Source of the DNA: Chloranthus sessilifolius
Taxonomy: Eukaryota > Streptophyta > Magnoliopsida > Chloranthales > Chloranthaceae
Direction of reading: 5' to 3'
Assembly (NCBI GenBank): GCA_021018995.1
Contig: CM037590.1
Coordinates: forward strand, 67,985,597-68,049,596
Length of the DNA stretch: 64,000 nt
The notes under the pieces were generated by a model. The model did no database searches. It worked only from the letters and a program-made list of their open reading frames with translations, and was not told the origin of the DNA. A program made the translations under genes and the position numbers. Position 1 is the stretch's first letter, and each line of letters opens with the position of its first letter. Of this stretch, positions 35,100 through 47,077 are shown one piece after another.

Positions 35100-35500
35100 A
35101 TGAAAAAAAAACTCTCGCATAAAAAGCCAAAAATAATTTACATAAAATGATAGAATAATTCACATAAAATAATAGTTCTGAAAAACCAAAAAAAAATCTC
35201 ATAAAATGATAGCTTTAAAAAACTAAAAAATCGCATAAAATGATAACTTAAGAATCTAAAAATCTCCAAAAAAGATAAAGAAAATCTCAAAAATAATTCA
35301 CATAAAATAATAGAAGTAATAAAGTGATAAAGTCACATAAAATAATAACTTAAAATCTAAAAAAAATCACATGAAATAATAACTTAAAATCCAAAAAAAT
35401 CACATGAAATGATAAAACCCAAAAAATCACATAACATGATAATCACATAAAATGATAAACATAAAATGTCAAAAATTCTCATATAAAATAATTAAAAAAA
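35100..35500. repeat. A-rich tandem repeats (CACATAAAATGATA type)
   Basis: Irregular copies of a 25-40-bp phrase, CACATAAAATRATARCTTAA plus AAATCCAAAAA. Same family as 17277-17432. Confidence 0.65.
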
Positions 35501-35519
35501 TGTGTGTTTTATAAAAACA

Positions 35520-36560
35520 GAATGTACTCCCAAAAAGCGTTGTGACATCTATTCGCTCCGCTCGGGTAGTCGTGCTAAATAAACTTCAGGATCAATGGGT
35601 TCTCCCAAAGACCTCGAACCACGTTTCAAGTAGGGACCCGCGACCGGTCAAATGAGGCAGTCTATGCCTCATATGATTGGACGCACAGCGACGCACATGC
35701 GTGCTCCTAAGTCTAAGGTTCGCCTTAAATTTTTGGATCCTACTTTAAAGTAGGAGCAATGGTGTCAATCTTGATCAAACAATCAATGTTTCAATCAAGT
35801 CGACTCCACTGCTAAATCGGTGCAATGAGCACTCTGTTGGCGGATTCATAAGAGAGTGAGTGTCAAACTTGAGATTTATCACGAGCTATTTCAGAGGTAT
35901 GGACTCTTGGTCTGCGCTACCCGGGCGCGTGCCCTACGGGGTTTGAGGTCCGGATAACTCCGTTATGCAAAAGGTCAATCATTGGTGGAAACCAATCTAT
36001 TGAAAATAAAACTACATGTCAATCAAACTATGTGCATACATGCATCCAGAAAGGTTCATTTCCCTTAACTTCGCAGGCTTAAAACCTGTATTGGCACGGT
36101 ATCCATGTAAAGTGTATGTCATGCGTCTAGGTATCCGTAGGATGATCGTTTATTCTCGTAAATTGTATCCGAACGGGATCTGGGTCGAGACTTCCATCAC
36201 CTTTATTGCTCATCGCCCCTAATGGGTGTATATTTATGCATAGTAAAATGATTTGTAAGATCATTGTCGGTAAAGGCCAGGATTAGATGTCCCCTTCGAT
36301 GGGCACCTGATTTTGGTCAAATCTATTTTGTGTCATTTGAGGTTGGATATTCTGGGTCTCAAGGATCCGGGGTACGTTAGAAAAGCAACACGTACTCTCA
36401 AAAAGCATTGCGATATCTATTCACTCCGCTCAGGTAGTCGTGCTAAACAAATTTCAAGATCAATGGGTTCGCCCCAAAGACCTCGAGCTCTGCTCTAAGC
36501 AGGGGCATCTGTGACCAGTCAGATGAGGCGATCAATACCTCATATGATTGGACACAAACT
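35520..36560. repeat. Direct duplication of ~170 bp within element B
   Basis: The block 35520-35690 (CTCCCAAAAAGCGTTGTGAC, then ATTCGCTCCGCTCGGGTAGT, CTTCAGGATCAATGGGTTC) recurs at about 36390-36560 with ~85% similarity by eye. A has one copy (18130-18300). The sequence between the copies has no clear gene. Confidence 0.7.
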
Positions 36561-36939
36561 GTGGAGCCATGCGTACTTGCATTGCGCCTTCTTAGAATGT
36601 GGGTCGGTCAACCTCCTTACTTACGAAGTTGTTGTATTCAGAATAAACCTTGAACATCAAACTCCTTTAAAACATCTCGAGAAGTATCTATTTTTCCTAG
36701 CTATTGAGCTTTCACAACTTATTTTCCACCTCGATTATACCCAGTAATGTCGCTAAGCGCTTGGGGACCGATTACATTGAGAAATAAACATTTTTTCTAA
36801 CATACAGGGCTTTCATTTTCTCACCATATTACTCATTTGATGTTTGAAGTTCGTTTCGAATGCAGTGGACCCGTCAGTAATGCCTTGGGCCTCTTTAGAT
36901 GTCCCTTTTCTTTGGCATTCGATCATTAGTGATCGGATA

Positions 36940-36954
36940 GCAAAGAGGGGCATC
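36940..36954 (+). promoter_or_regulatory. Polypurine tract of element B
   Basis: GCAAAGAGGGGCATC directly before the LTR start TGTAGACACC, the plus-strand primer site for reverse transcription. Confidence 0.75.
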
Positions 36955-37379
36955 TGTAGACACCCAAATTTGGCCCAAGGCCCGATCGAGACACATTTCG
37001 AGAGAGACGCATCTTTGAGCTTTTGATGGCATGTATGGAACTCTTATGAACCTCTTTGAAACCTTGAGAGTCATTTCAAACCCTTAGAATTCATCCTAGA
37101 TCCCTTAGGAACCTTCTCGAACCCTTAGAAACCCCCATCCTGACCCTTAGAACCCATTCCAGACCTAAACCTGGCTTTCCCGAGCAATGAATGAAGAGTG
37201 GTGCACCGATACTAGCTATGACCTTCTATTGTGATCGATTCTCATTCCATTAAAAAGTAGAAGTCCTCAGCTTTCTAACGAGCCAAGAATCACCCATATC
37301 GAAGTTGTACATAAGAAGATATCGCGTTCTGAAGAGCAGGGGCAAAATGGTAAATAGTGTGGAGCCCCCCTAGGGATTT

Positions 37380-37498
37380 TGCGCAACTAATAGTTACGCC
37401 AGCATTAAGGTGGGTACCCCACAGGCAGTCAACTTCTCAAAGCCACTATGCACTATTATTTTACTGTACATATGCTTGGCGCAACTAATAGTTGCACT
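37380..37498. promoter_or_regulatory. Palindromes in LTR U3 (element B 3' LTR)
   Basis: 37380-37400 (two mismatches) and 37478-37498 (arms GGCGCAACTA and TAGTTGCACT). They match the first/fourth and fifth sites of the shared LTR, so the intervening copies in that LTR were gained or these lost. Confidence 0.7.
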
Positions 37499-37792
37499 AG
37501 GCATATAAAAAGTAACCCTGAGTTTTTACCTCGAATTTTGAGATTAGGGTTTGACTTGTTAACCATCTTGACCTTTGGGGTGTGTTATGCTAGTTCTGTT
37601 GCACCCATTTACTATCTATATGCAACCTCTTAAGTGGTTTAAAGCCTCACCCTATCATCCACTATTGGAGCAACTCTTCACATTTTTTTAGGCTCCAAAA
37701 ATCGTAGGAAACCTTAGATTGACCATTACCTAATTGTTAATCCCAATTAGCCTCTAAGCACCCTCCTAACCTCTCTTTTTCCTATAAATAGA

Positions 37793-37800
37793 GAGGCACC
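37793..37800 (+). promoter_or_regulatory. TATA box of the 3' LTR
   Basis: TATAAATA followed by GAGAGGC, aligned with 19651. Confidence 0.7.
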
Positions 37801-38495
37801 CCTCCCTTTACAATTAAGAGATTAAGGAATCCCTTCTCTCTCTCTCCTCTAGTGCACCATTCCCATACAAATTCCAGAACTTAAAACTTCCCTTTAGATC
37901 TTAGCATTTTACCTAAAAGCTCTAAGTTAGGTGTGCGATACCCCTTAGCCTTCCCTCTCTATCTCTTAGCCATTAAGCCCTAGGAGTTAGAACCCCATTT
38001 CTTATCATACAAGCCTTTAAAAGCTCACCGAAGCAAGCCAACGCAAGGCTCCACAGCGGTACAATAAGGGCCCTAGAGCTCCAGCTCTCCCCTCTATTCT
38101 TCTACCTTCTCGGTTATTCCTCTATCCTCCTATTTGTGCCGTTACATCATCGAATTTTCTGTAGGAACGGAGGGGCACAAATAGGATTTTAAGACCCCTT
38201 TGGTCAAGAGGAAGTATTTTTCTTTTCTTTTATAGTATTTTTATTTTGGCCATTAGTAGAGACCGCATTAAGCGGGTTGATTGGGTGTCTAACACCTTCC
38301 CACTCGATAAACGAAGCCCCTACCCAAGAGCCTTTGGCATAAACCGGATTTTGAGTCATATTTGTGATATTTTGGTACTTATAAAAATGATCTAGGTTTT
38401 TTGGGACACCAAAAGCTCCTAGTGGCAACTCTAAATATTTCATTAGGGAGCGCATCATCGGGACGGGATCATCAAAAATCCCACAATTGCACACA

Positions 38496-39480
38496 GTCCT
38501 CTAATGTGCTCACATCAGTACTTTATATTATTTTGTAATTGCTCAGAATGTAGTTTAATGCTGACAATAAGTCTGATATTAGTCATATATTGTCTGACAT
38601 CAGTACATTATTGTTTGATATCAGTTCTCTAATGTGCTCATATCAGTACTTTATAGTATTTTGTAATTGCTCAGAATGTAGGTCAATGCTGATAATAAGT
38701 CTGATATCAGTCATATACTATCTGACATCAGTACATTATTGTCTAATATCAGTCGTCTAATATACTCACATCAGTAATTTATAGTATTTTATAATTACTC
38801 AGAATATAGTTTAATACTGACAATGAGTCTGATATCAGTCATGTACTGTCTGAGATCAGTACATTATTGTCTGATATCAATCCTCTAATGTACTCACATC
38901 AATACTTTATAATATTTTATAACTACTCAGTATTTTGTAATTGTTCAAAATATAGTTCAATGCTGACAATAAGTCTGATATCAGGCATGTATTGTCTGAC
39001 ATCAGTACATTATTGTCTGATATCAGTCCTCTAATGTGCTCATATCAACACTTTATAGTATTTTGTAACTACTCAAAATATAGTTTAATGCTGACCATGA
39101 ATATAATATCAGTCATGTACAGTCTGACATCAGTACATTATTGTCTGATATCATTCCTCTAATGTACTCACATCAATACTTTATAGTATTTTATAAATAC
39201 TCAGAATGTAGTTTAATGCTGACAATGAATCTAATATCAGTCATGTACTATCTCACATCAGTACATTATTGTCTGATATCAGTCCTTTAATGTTCTCACA
39301 TCAGTCCTTTATTGTATTTTGTAACTCATGCAGGTCAGAATGTAGTTTAATATCGAATATGAGTCTAATATCAGGCCTGCACTTTCTCACATCAGTATAT
39401 TATTATTTTATATCAGTCATTTAATATTCTCACATAAGTCCTTTAATGTATTATTATGTCTTATATCGGTCTTGTATTAG
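38496..39480 (+). repeat. Tandem array, left inverted arm of a Ulp1 element
   Basis: About eight diverged copies of a 117-146-bp unit beginning near 38503, 38621, 38751, 38878, 39024, 39141, 39278 and 39403, each with TCTAATGTGCTCACATCAGT and a TGATATCA palindrome. The reverse complement of the same array lies at 49810-50790. The array begins directly at the end of the element B LTR, so B probably inserted into it. Confidence 0.85.
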
Positions 39481-39529
39481 TCATCTAACATCTAACAATC
39501 TTCTTATTTCTATTTTTCAGTTCGAATTT

Positions 39530-42417
39530 AAAGCTAAAAAGAAAATAGCAAAAAGATTGAGGAAAGAGAAATGGAAAGCCAATGAGGATGACAAGCAAGC
39601 CATCAAAGGTGCAATGAACTGTCAGAAACTGAGCTGATAGTACTGTCAATTAAGCGGTGCCAGGAAAGAGCTCCTCCTCTCATCAAGTAATTTCTGATAT
39701 TTGTGGTTGATTAGAGAATCCGTCACGCAATCCGAGCAACTTGTACACGCTATTGTCCGTGGATTCGATTCGGAGAATAAGACTTTCACGATAGGAGAGT
39801 ATGTTCTTCCGTTCATCCGAAACGACGTGAGCAAGATTTTAGGATTGAAAGTTGGGTCCTCTTTCGCATCGACAATACCTTCAGTGCCGACAGATCCTGA
39901 AGGTGCACCCACTTTTAAAGAGCGCTTATTTGGCGGAGTGGCAACGGGGCAGTTAGTCACGAGGGCTCTGATTGAGTCAACCCTTGATTCACCTCTCCTA
40001 TCCGATGACGACTTCATCGGGTTCGGGAACTGTATATGTTGGCGAACTTCCTTCTCCCCGGCATTCACCATATGATCGATTAGGAGTACATCAATCTCGT
40101 GAATGATCTTTATAGTTTCGATGGCCATAATTGAGGGGATGTGGTTTATGCCTACTTGCTCGATTCCATATATATAGCCACGCGTTCTCTTGGCGGGGCA
40201 AGGTATTGTGTGCTAGGCTACACAATTCTCTTACATGTATGGGCATTTGAACATGTTCCTCAAATTTTATTGGGATTCGTGAAGAATGTCAATAATGAGT
40301 GATCGTTACTATTAAAATATATGCCACTGAAGATTTCGCGCTCAGACACGAACTTTTATTGACGGAAGTTTCAGAAGTTTGAGGTATTATTCTACCTTTC
40401 TTAATCAATTAATAGATACGAAATATGTGATTTTATAATAGACATACTATGTATGTTATATGCCTTATTTGACTGATATAGACATGTCTATTATTATAGG
40501 TTGTGATCGAAAATCTGGAGCCACCTAAGGGACCTAGACTTCTTACAGCGAGCAACCCAAAAGAGATAGGAAAAAAAAGCAAGTAGAAGAAGGAGATGAT
40601 GTATCTAGAGAGGAAGAAGATAATGAGGAAGATGAAGAAGATGACAATGATGTGGATGAGTATATACAGTGAGGATGAGATTGGCAGTGGCCGGCACCGG
40701 TATTGGAGAATTTGAGGTTATTACTAACCTTCTTGCTAGAGTTGATACATTAGAAGCTGAGGCAAGGTCGATTCGGCCCCTTCTCACGATTGTTGAGAAG
40801 CAAGGTCACTCGATCAAAATTTTGAAACAATAGAATTTGTTATTATTGGAACATGTGAAGACACTTGAGGCCACATTAGAATCAGAGGGAGAGGGCCAAG
40901 AAGAGAGAGTGGGAGAGGGAGTTGAAATTATGACAACCGAAGTAGAAGAGAGAGGAGAAATAACTATGATAAAGGTTGAAAGAGAACAGGTATTTATTTT
41001 GAATTAAATATAGTTGCCCATGCAGTCCTCTATCTAGTTTTACGCGACATTCTTAAATATTCATTACGCCTATTGTCCTTTCAGTAACTTAGAGTTTGTA
41101 TAAGTATAGGTTGCAACGAAAAGGGCACGTCTAGTTGAGGTCAACCTTGCTCAGCAGCGTCCAGTACGGGAGAAAAAGCGTAAGAGAAAGGTTGACACAT
41201 TCTGATCAGTCAGCTGAAGGCTAAGGACTAAAAAGCTGAAAAAGTAAGAGTAAAAACAATAGGCAAAGTGCAGCAATTCTTGAGCAAAATGAGAAAAATT
41301 ATCATTATCGAAAGACTATGCCTCGTTAGATGAGGCCCATCGGGCTGCCAATATTTGGTGTAAAATTGATGACACAAAGAAAATGGGAGTTATGATGGTA
41401 GAGGGTAGAAATGAGTTTGCCTCTTTTTTTTTAGGCTTGCCGGACTCATGTAATACGTAATATAGCTTACTCAATCAAGTTAAAATTTAATTTGGCAATT
41501 GTATATTGATGAACCACTCACAAATCTTATACTTTGTACCATGTATAGATTGATGGTGTCTAAGATTGAAGAGCTCTAGATAATTGTTAAGCTCATTAAG
41601 AGTCTTACGCCGAAAACCCAGGTGGAGGACGACGTGCTAAACGCAATGATGATGCCCACATACCGCAAATACGGTTCGCATATCATGTATATTATGTCAA
41701 TTGTGTTTGCGATAAGTACTCCTCGCGCACACTCATTTCCTAGAATCCTACAAGTTGTGACTGGTAATCGTTAATTGAGTGCATCTTCATGTAGGAATTA
41801 CTGAAGGAGGAGCTGTTGAAGTTTGAGGAGGCACAAAATAATGACTCGGTATACCATGCAATCAAGGATGAGGAACAAAAATTAGTCGTTTGGGAGAGCA
41901 ATGAAAGCTCTCATCATTCTTCCCTTTCTTTCCTTAGCAAGCCCTACTTCAAATATGTGGCTACCTGTTGTACAACGGTAACTGTAATTTGTTCTTTTGA
42001 AAAAACTTATTATTCACTACTCATATAACTAGTATTATATAATATGATTGACCCTTCACTAATTACGGCTTAGACATTACATCCATAGGTTTTAATCTCA
42101 TTACACAGTAATTCTAGATCCCACTATGCCCTAGCCAGCATCGACCTCAAAGAGAAGGCAATTTTTCTATTAGACCCATTGGCCAAGCCAGAATTTGACA
42201 TATGGAAATATCATACGCATGCCTTGGTAAGCAAATAAGTGGGTCATTTAATTTATTAATTTATTTCTCATCTATAGGTCATGTACTTAGTATTTATGTA
42301 CTCGATTTATTTCAGGTTACCCATCTCTCGCGGCTTGTATACCTAAATGGACAGGACAACGTGCTCGAGAAACCTTTTTCACGGCCACTATTCTTCACTG
42401 AGAGCCCCTCAAAATAG
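39530..42417 (+). pseudogene. Ulp1-family transposon protein, His-Asp half
   Basis: A decayed multi-exon gene. Exon-like start after TTTTTCAG at 39520 (KAKKKIAKRLRKEKW). Then an N-terminal domain, ENKTFTIGEYVLPFIRNDVS (39774 on) and LGYTILLHVWAFEHVPQ (40210 on), typical of plant proteins linked to Ulp1 in transposons. An acidic stretch (40590-40670) and a coiled-coil-like region (40720-40990) follow. Near 42090-42225 it reads SHYALASIDLKEKAIFLLDP, matching the His and Asp blocks of C48 cysteine proteases, then a donor GTAAGC and a last exon from 42316. The part with the catalytic Cys (Q...DCG) is missing. Stops and frameshifts are frequent. Confidence 0.6.
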
Positions 42418-42899
42418 CCTCGAGGGTGAGCACATTGTATAATATTTGTCTTAAAATACGTCGAAAATATAATGGTCGGGAGAGAAGGTAAGTTTCAAAT
42501 TTGAGCGGAAGAGATAGTTGCTTTTCGAAAGTAATGCGTGTCAGATATTCTGACGTATCAGCCTCAATCATGTCAGTAATGATATGCTATGTTCAAAAAA
42601 TTGATATGCTGAAGTTGTGAATTTATGGATGTCAGTGGTTTGTGAAATTGTGAATTTGTGAATATGTGAAATTATATGTTGAAGTTGTGAGTTTGTAAAT
42701 TTGTGATATTGTTATGAGTAGTTTTGTCAGAAATAGATATATTTATTTCATTAATGTAGGTATTTGAGAATAGATATTAAATGTCTTAGATATTTCACTG
42801 CCTATATATTGCAGGTACTTATGATATTGATACTGCAGATATTTTAATCGAATTGATATATCATTTCAGTTGGCTCATTGTTAATTATCGAATTTGATC
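42418..42899. other. AT-rich spacer
   Basis: Repeats of TGAAGTTGTGAATTTGTG near 42605-42710; no gene seen. Confidence 0.4.
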
Positions 42900-45640
42900 A
42901 TGCAGGTAAGTCTCATGTTAGACACGTAAGCTCCAAATGTGATAGACAATCACATTAATCAAGTTAAACACTGATAACGGTGACTTGGACAGTGGTTTTT
43001 GCATGAGTGAGTCTCATATGAGTCATTTACTGTCTCTTTCATGTCCAAGTATGACTCATGTGAGACCTGTACTCTCTAAATGTGATAGACAATCACATCA
43101 TTCATGTATAAACACTAATAACAGTGACTTGGATAATTGTTTTTGCATGACTGGGCCTCATACGAGTCATTTACTGTCTCTTGTGAGTCTAAGTATAACT
43201 CATGTGAGACTTGTACGCTCCAAATGTGATAGACAATCACATCATTCATGTATAAGCACTGATTGTAGGCTTCAAATCATTCAAGTAAGTCTCATATTAG
43301 ACCTATAAGCTTCAAATCTGATTATCAATGACCTCAATCATGTTAAACACTGCAAGCTTTGATGTACCAACTTATGATTTTGCGTGACTTGGTCACATAT
43401 GAGTCATTTACTGACTCATATAAGTCTAAGTAAGTCTCATGTTAGACATATAGACTCCAAATCTGATAGTCAATGTCATCAGTCAAGTTATCGTATGATA
43501 ATGGTAATATACTAATGGGAATTTGACATGATTGAGTCTGATATGAGTCATTTACTGACTCTTATAAGTTCAGGTTAGGCTAATGTGAGACATGTAGGAT
43601 CCAAATATGATAGACAATGATAATAGTCATGTTGAACACTGCGAGCTTTGATGTACCAATAGGGATATTGCATGACTTGATCGCATATGAGTCATTTACT
43701 AATTCATATAAATCTAAGTAAGCCTCATATTAGACCTATAAGCTTCAAATCTGATTGTCAATGATATTAGTCATGTTAAATACTGCGAGCTTTGATGTAC
43801 CAGCTTATGATTTTGCATGACTTGGTCACATATGAGTCATTTACTGACTCATATAAGTCCAAGTAAGTCTCATGTTAGACACATAGGCTCCAAATCTGAT
43901 AGTCAATGACATTAGTCAAGTTATAGTATGATAATGGTGGTGTACTAATAGGGATTTGGAATGACTGGATCTAATATGAGTCATTTACTGACTTTTATAA
44001 GTCTAAGTTAGACTAACGTGAGACATATAGGATCCAAATATGATAGACAATGATAATATTATGTTGAACGCTGCGAGCTTTGATGTACCAGCTTATGATT
44101 TTGCATGACTTGGTCACATATGAGTCATTTACTGACTCATATAAGTCCAAGTATTATGTTAGACACATAGGCTCCAAATCTGATAGTCAATGACATCAGC
44201 CAAGTTATAATATGATAACGGTGATGTATCAATGGAGATTTGGTATTATTAGATCTTATATGAGTCATTTATTGACTCTTATAAGTTCAGGTTAGACTAA
44301 CGTGAGACATGTAGGATTCAAATATGATAGACAATGATAATAGTCATATTGAACACTGCGAGCATTGAAGTACCAATAGGGATATTACATGACTTGGTCG
44401 CATATGAGTCATTTACTGACTCATATAAGTCCAAGTAAGCCTCATGTTAGACCTGTAGGCTTCAAATCTGATTGTCAATGACATCAGTCAAGTTAGAATA
44501 TGATAACGGTGATATACCAATGGAGATTTTGCATTATTGGATCTGATATGAGTCATTTACTAAGTCCAAGTTAGACTAATGTGAGACATGTAAGATCCAA
44601 ATATGATAGACAATGATAATAATCATATTGAACACTGCGAGCATTGAAGTATCAATAGGGATATTGCATAACTTGATCGCATATGAGTCATTTGCTGACT
44701 CATATAAGTCCAAGTAAGTCTCATGTTAAACCTGTAGGCTTCAAATCTAATAGTCAACTTTGACGTACCAGCTTATGATTTTGCATGACTTGGTCACATA
44801 TGAGTCATTTACTCACTCATATAAGTAGTAAAGAGACTCATGTGAGACTTGTAGGCTCCCAATCTGATAGTCAATGACATCGATAGTTATAATCTGATAA
44901 CAGTAATATACCAATAACCATTTTTCATGAGTGGGTCTGACATGAGTCATTTACTGACTCTTATAAGTCCAAGTTAGACAAATGTGAGACATGTAATCTA
45001 AATATGATAGACAATGAGATCAGACAAGTTAGTCATCTATCAGTGATGTACAAATGAGAATTTGGTATTGCTGGGTCACATATGAGTAATTAATTGATTC
45101 TTATAAGTCTAAGAGAGACTCGTGTGAGACATATAGGCTCTCAATCTGATAGTCAATGACATTAATAATTATAGCCTGGAAGCAGTAATGTACCAATAAC
45201 CATTTTTCATGAGTGGGTCTTGTATGAGTCATTTACTGACTCTTATAAGTCCAAGTTAGACTAATGTGAGACCTGTAATTCAAATATGATAGACAATGAG
45301 ATCAATCATGATATAATTCGATAGCAGTAACGTACCAATAATCACTTTCCATGACTGGGTAAGCAAATGAGTCATCTACTGACTCATATAAGTAGTGGAT
45401 TCATGTGAGACCTGTAGACTCTGAATCTGATAGTTAATGACATCAATCATGATATAGTCTGATGACAGTGGCGTACCAATAATTATATTATAGTCTGATA
45501 ACAGTGGCGTACCAATAATTATATTATAGTCTGATAACAGTGACGTACCAATAAGCAATTTACCTATGATGGGTCTCATATGAGTCTTTAACGGACTCTT
45601 ATAAGTCCCACAGAGACTCATGTAAGTCCAGTAGGCCTTT
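42900..45640. repeat. Tandem array of ~144-bp units, alternating subtypes
   Basis: About 18-19 units recognised by TATGAGTCATTTACTGACTC, at roughly 43019, 43152, 43390, 43545, 43688, 43832, 43977, 44120, 44265, 44405 and so on. Two subtypes alternate over much of the array: one with GGTCACATATGAGTC and GGCTCCAAATCTGATAGTCA, one with GATCTGATATGAGTC and GGATCCAAATATGATAGACA, giving a ~288-bp higher-order repeat. Each unit carries the near-palindrome TGACTCATATAAGTC. No coding potential. Confidence 0.85.
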
Positions 45641-46169
45641 GAGGAATGGATTGAATATCACCAAATTGGAAGAAACCACCCTAGTTCACACACAGACATA
45701 TATACATATGCATGATAATATACCTCGGCTTCTATTAGAAAACCTGAAATCTGCTTCACTTTTTTCTTAAAACTATTAAGACCCACCAATAATTTTAGAT
45801 AATTTTAGTCATCTCATATATTACATTAGTTGCATGTATATCCGAAACAGTCAAACAGAAACTGAAAAAGTTTGTAGTAGTACGCACCTTTACAACAATA
45901 TGGTAGTAGACTATATTTACTTCTACAAATGACTTTCAAGAAATTAAAAATACTCCGGTGCTTTGATTGTAACATCGCAAAATTATTAAATAATCACAAA
46001 TAAAGCTAACCAAAATATGTAGATAACCCTAAATCAAGAAAGGCTTCCTTTTCCTTTATTGCTTATTGACATAATCACCTCAAATTTTTTAGCAAGCTCT
46101 TCAATTTCTACCGTCACTTTTACTTTTAAATCATCCCTTTCAATGTTCTCTAACTTCGACGCCGGAGTC
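45641..46169. other. AT-rich spacer
   Basis: Nothing recognisable; AT-rich, no long ORF. Confidence 0.3.
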
Positions 46170-46570
46170 GGGGTTCGAGAACTTTCGTCCAACTAGCTAA
46201 AGTACCGACATTGATAGCATGTAAAGTACTTACATTCGAGATTCTTTAGAGTTTGAAACTCGCACTGTTGTTTGCTTCTGACAGTAGCAAAGAGGACGAG
46301 CATCATCCAAGTGAACCATTTTATCATTATCGACGGTCCGATTTACTATTCCCGAACATTCGTCCTCCCATCTGAAGAACGCGCAATGGTAACACTTATA
46401 ATATTTACGGTCGAAACTCCTATCAAAGTTTGAAACCCGAAGCACTGCTGGTTTTTTACAGTAACATAAGAGTGCACCCTTTTCATCAATGATCTTCTTT
46501 TACGGATAATCTTTAATCCAATGTCCACGCATTCCACAACCAAACACACGTCCATTTCAGCTCTCTGTAT
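46170..46570 (-). pseudogene. CCHC knuckle and tandem GRF zinc fingers
   Basis: Minus-strand reading (several frames) gives a knuckle-like FGCGMRGHWIKDYP, then CYCKKPAVLRVS, RKYYKCYHCAFFRWEDE (a clear GRF zinc finger: C-x-C, then R-x-Y-x-C, C-FF-W-D), then a second, decayed GRF: PLCYCQKQTTVRVS and KYFTCYQCRYFS. GRF fingers bind single-stranded nucleic acid. A CCHC plus GRF combination is known in the C-terminus of plant topoisomerase 3-alpha and in various transposon proteins, so this may be a captured fragment (inference). It lies ~300 bp downstream, in the same direction, of the Ulp1 Cys fragment. Confidence 0.55.
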
Positions 46571-46860
46571 AAAGATTTGAGATACAATTGCAACTAAATT
46601 GACCATACAATAGAGAATAAATGCGATAATGGTAAATGATAGTATAAGTGTCATTTAATTAAAGAACACTTTACATAAAAGAATAAACTTAGAATTGCTA
46701 CATGACAGTGCAAGTCAAATAAAGTCTTAAGAACTCATAGTTCAGTTCTAAAAAATATATTTCATTATTAATGAACATATTGAGAAACTACTGTGTTTGA
46801 TATGGTAAGAGAAAAGTAGCATGCGATACAAAAGGCTGGATCATTTTATATCAAAATTTG

Positions 46861-47077
46861 TCAAGGTTTAGCTTCTCCTCTAAGTAACTCTAGCATAATC
46901 TTATCTCTAAAGTAAGGTATGTGACAATGATTAAAATCGAAATTAAGCCCACGGGATGCGTAGTCAATGTACTTTATCATAAACACTCTGCAATCAAAAT
47001 AATTTGATTGATGTGGGATAGCAAGCGGTCTAGTAAATTGCCAACCTATGATATCGATATTGTCATCGCCTTGTGAC
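46861..47077 (-). pseudogene. Ulp1-family protease, catalytic Cys half
   Basis: Minus-strand reading: GWQFTRPLAIPHQSNYFDCR followed by VFMIKYIDYASRGLNFDFNH and ending LRGEAKP-stop at 46861. The Q-x(4)-D-C block is the Gln/Cys signature of C48 (Ulp1) peptidases; Gly after Cys is Arg here. The His-Asp half is absent upstream, where an LTR-like sequence interrupts the gene at about 47078. The separate plus-strand pseudogene at 39530-42417 keeps the complementary half. Confidence 0.7.

Larger units (their letters stand above)
20371..38483 (+). mobile_element. Ty3/gypsy Tat-type retrotransposon B (internal plus 3' LTR)
   Basis: Same gene order as A. The internal region starts at a TGG after the shared LTR, but only about 70 bp of leader remains before gag homology begins at about 20440, so the 5' leader and proline-rich gag extension are deleted. 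Sense gag-pol runs to 27387, antisense aORF1 to 30455, antisense aORF2 to 33573, then the polypurine tract and 3' LTR. It directly abuts the tandem array of the next element at 38496. Confidence 0.85.
36955..38483 (+). repeat. 3' LTR of element B
   Basis: Starts TGTAGACACCCAAATTTGG, ends AATCCCA, homologous to 18691-20370. Divergence between the two is substantial by eye (roughly one difference per 5-6 bases at the start), so the insertion is old. It contains a TATA box at 37793 and two palindromes. The minus ORF near 38204-38494 is only the conserved LTR end read backwards. Confidence 0.8.

Noticed and set aside
758-38483. Integrated plant pararetrovirus
   Set aside because: LTRs, integrase, polypurine tract and dual RNase H are present and no movement or coat protein is seen.
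38204-38494. Minus-strand ORF of 96 codons
   Set aside because: It is the conserved LTR end read backwards; the similar ORF at 20127-20348 lies in the other LTR.
38496-39480. CRISPR-like array
   Set aside because: Units are diverged, adjacent and without unique spacers; the genome is a plant and an inverted copy exists 11 kb away.
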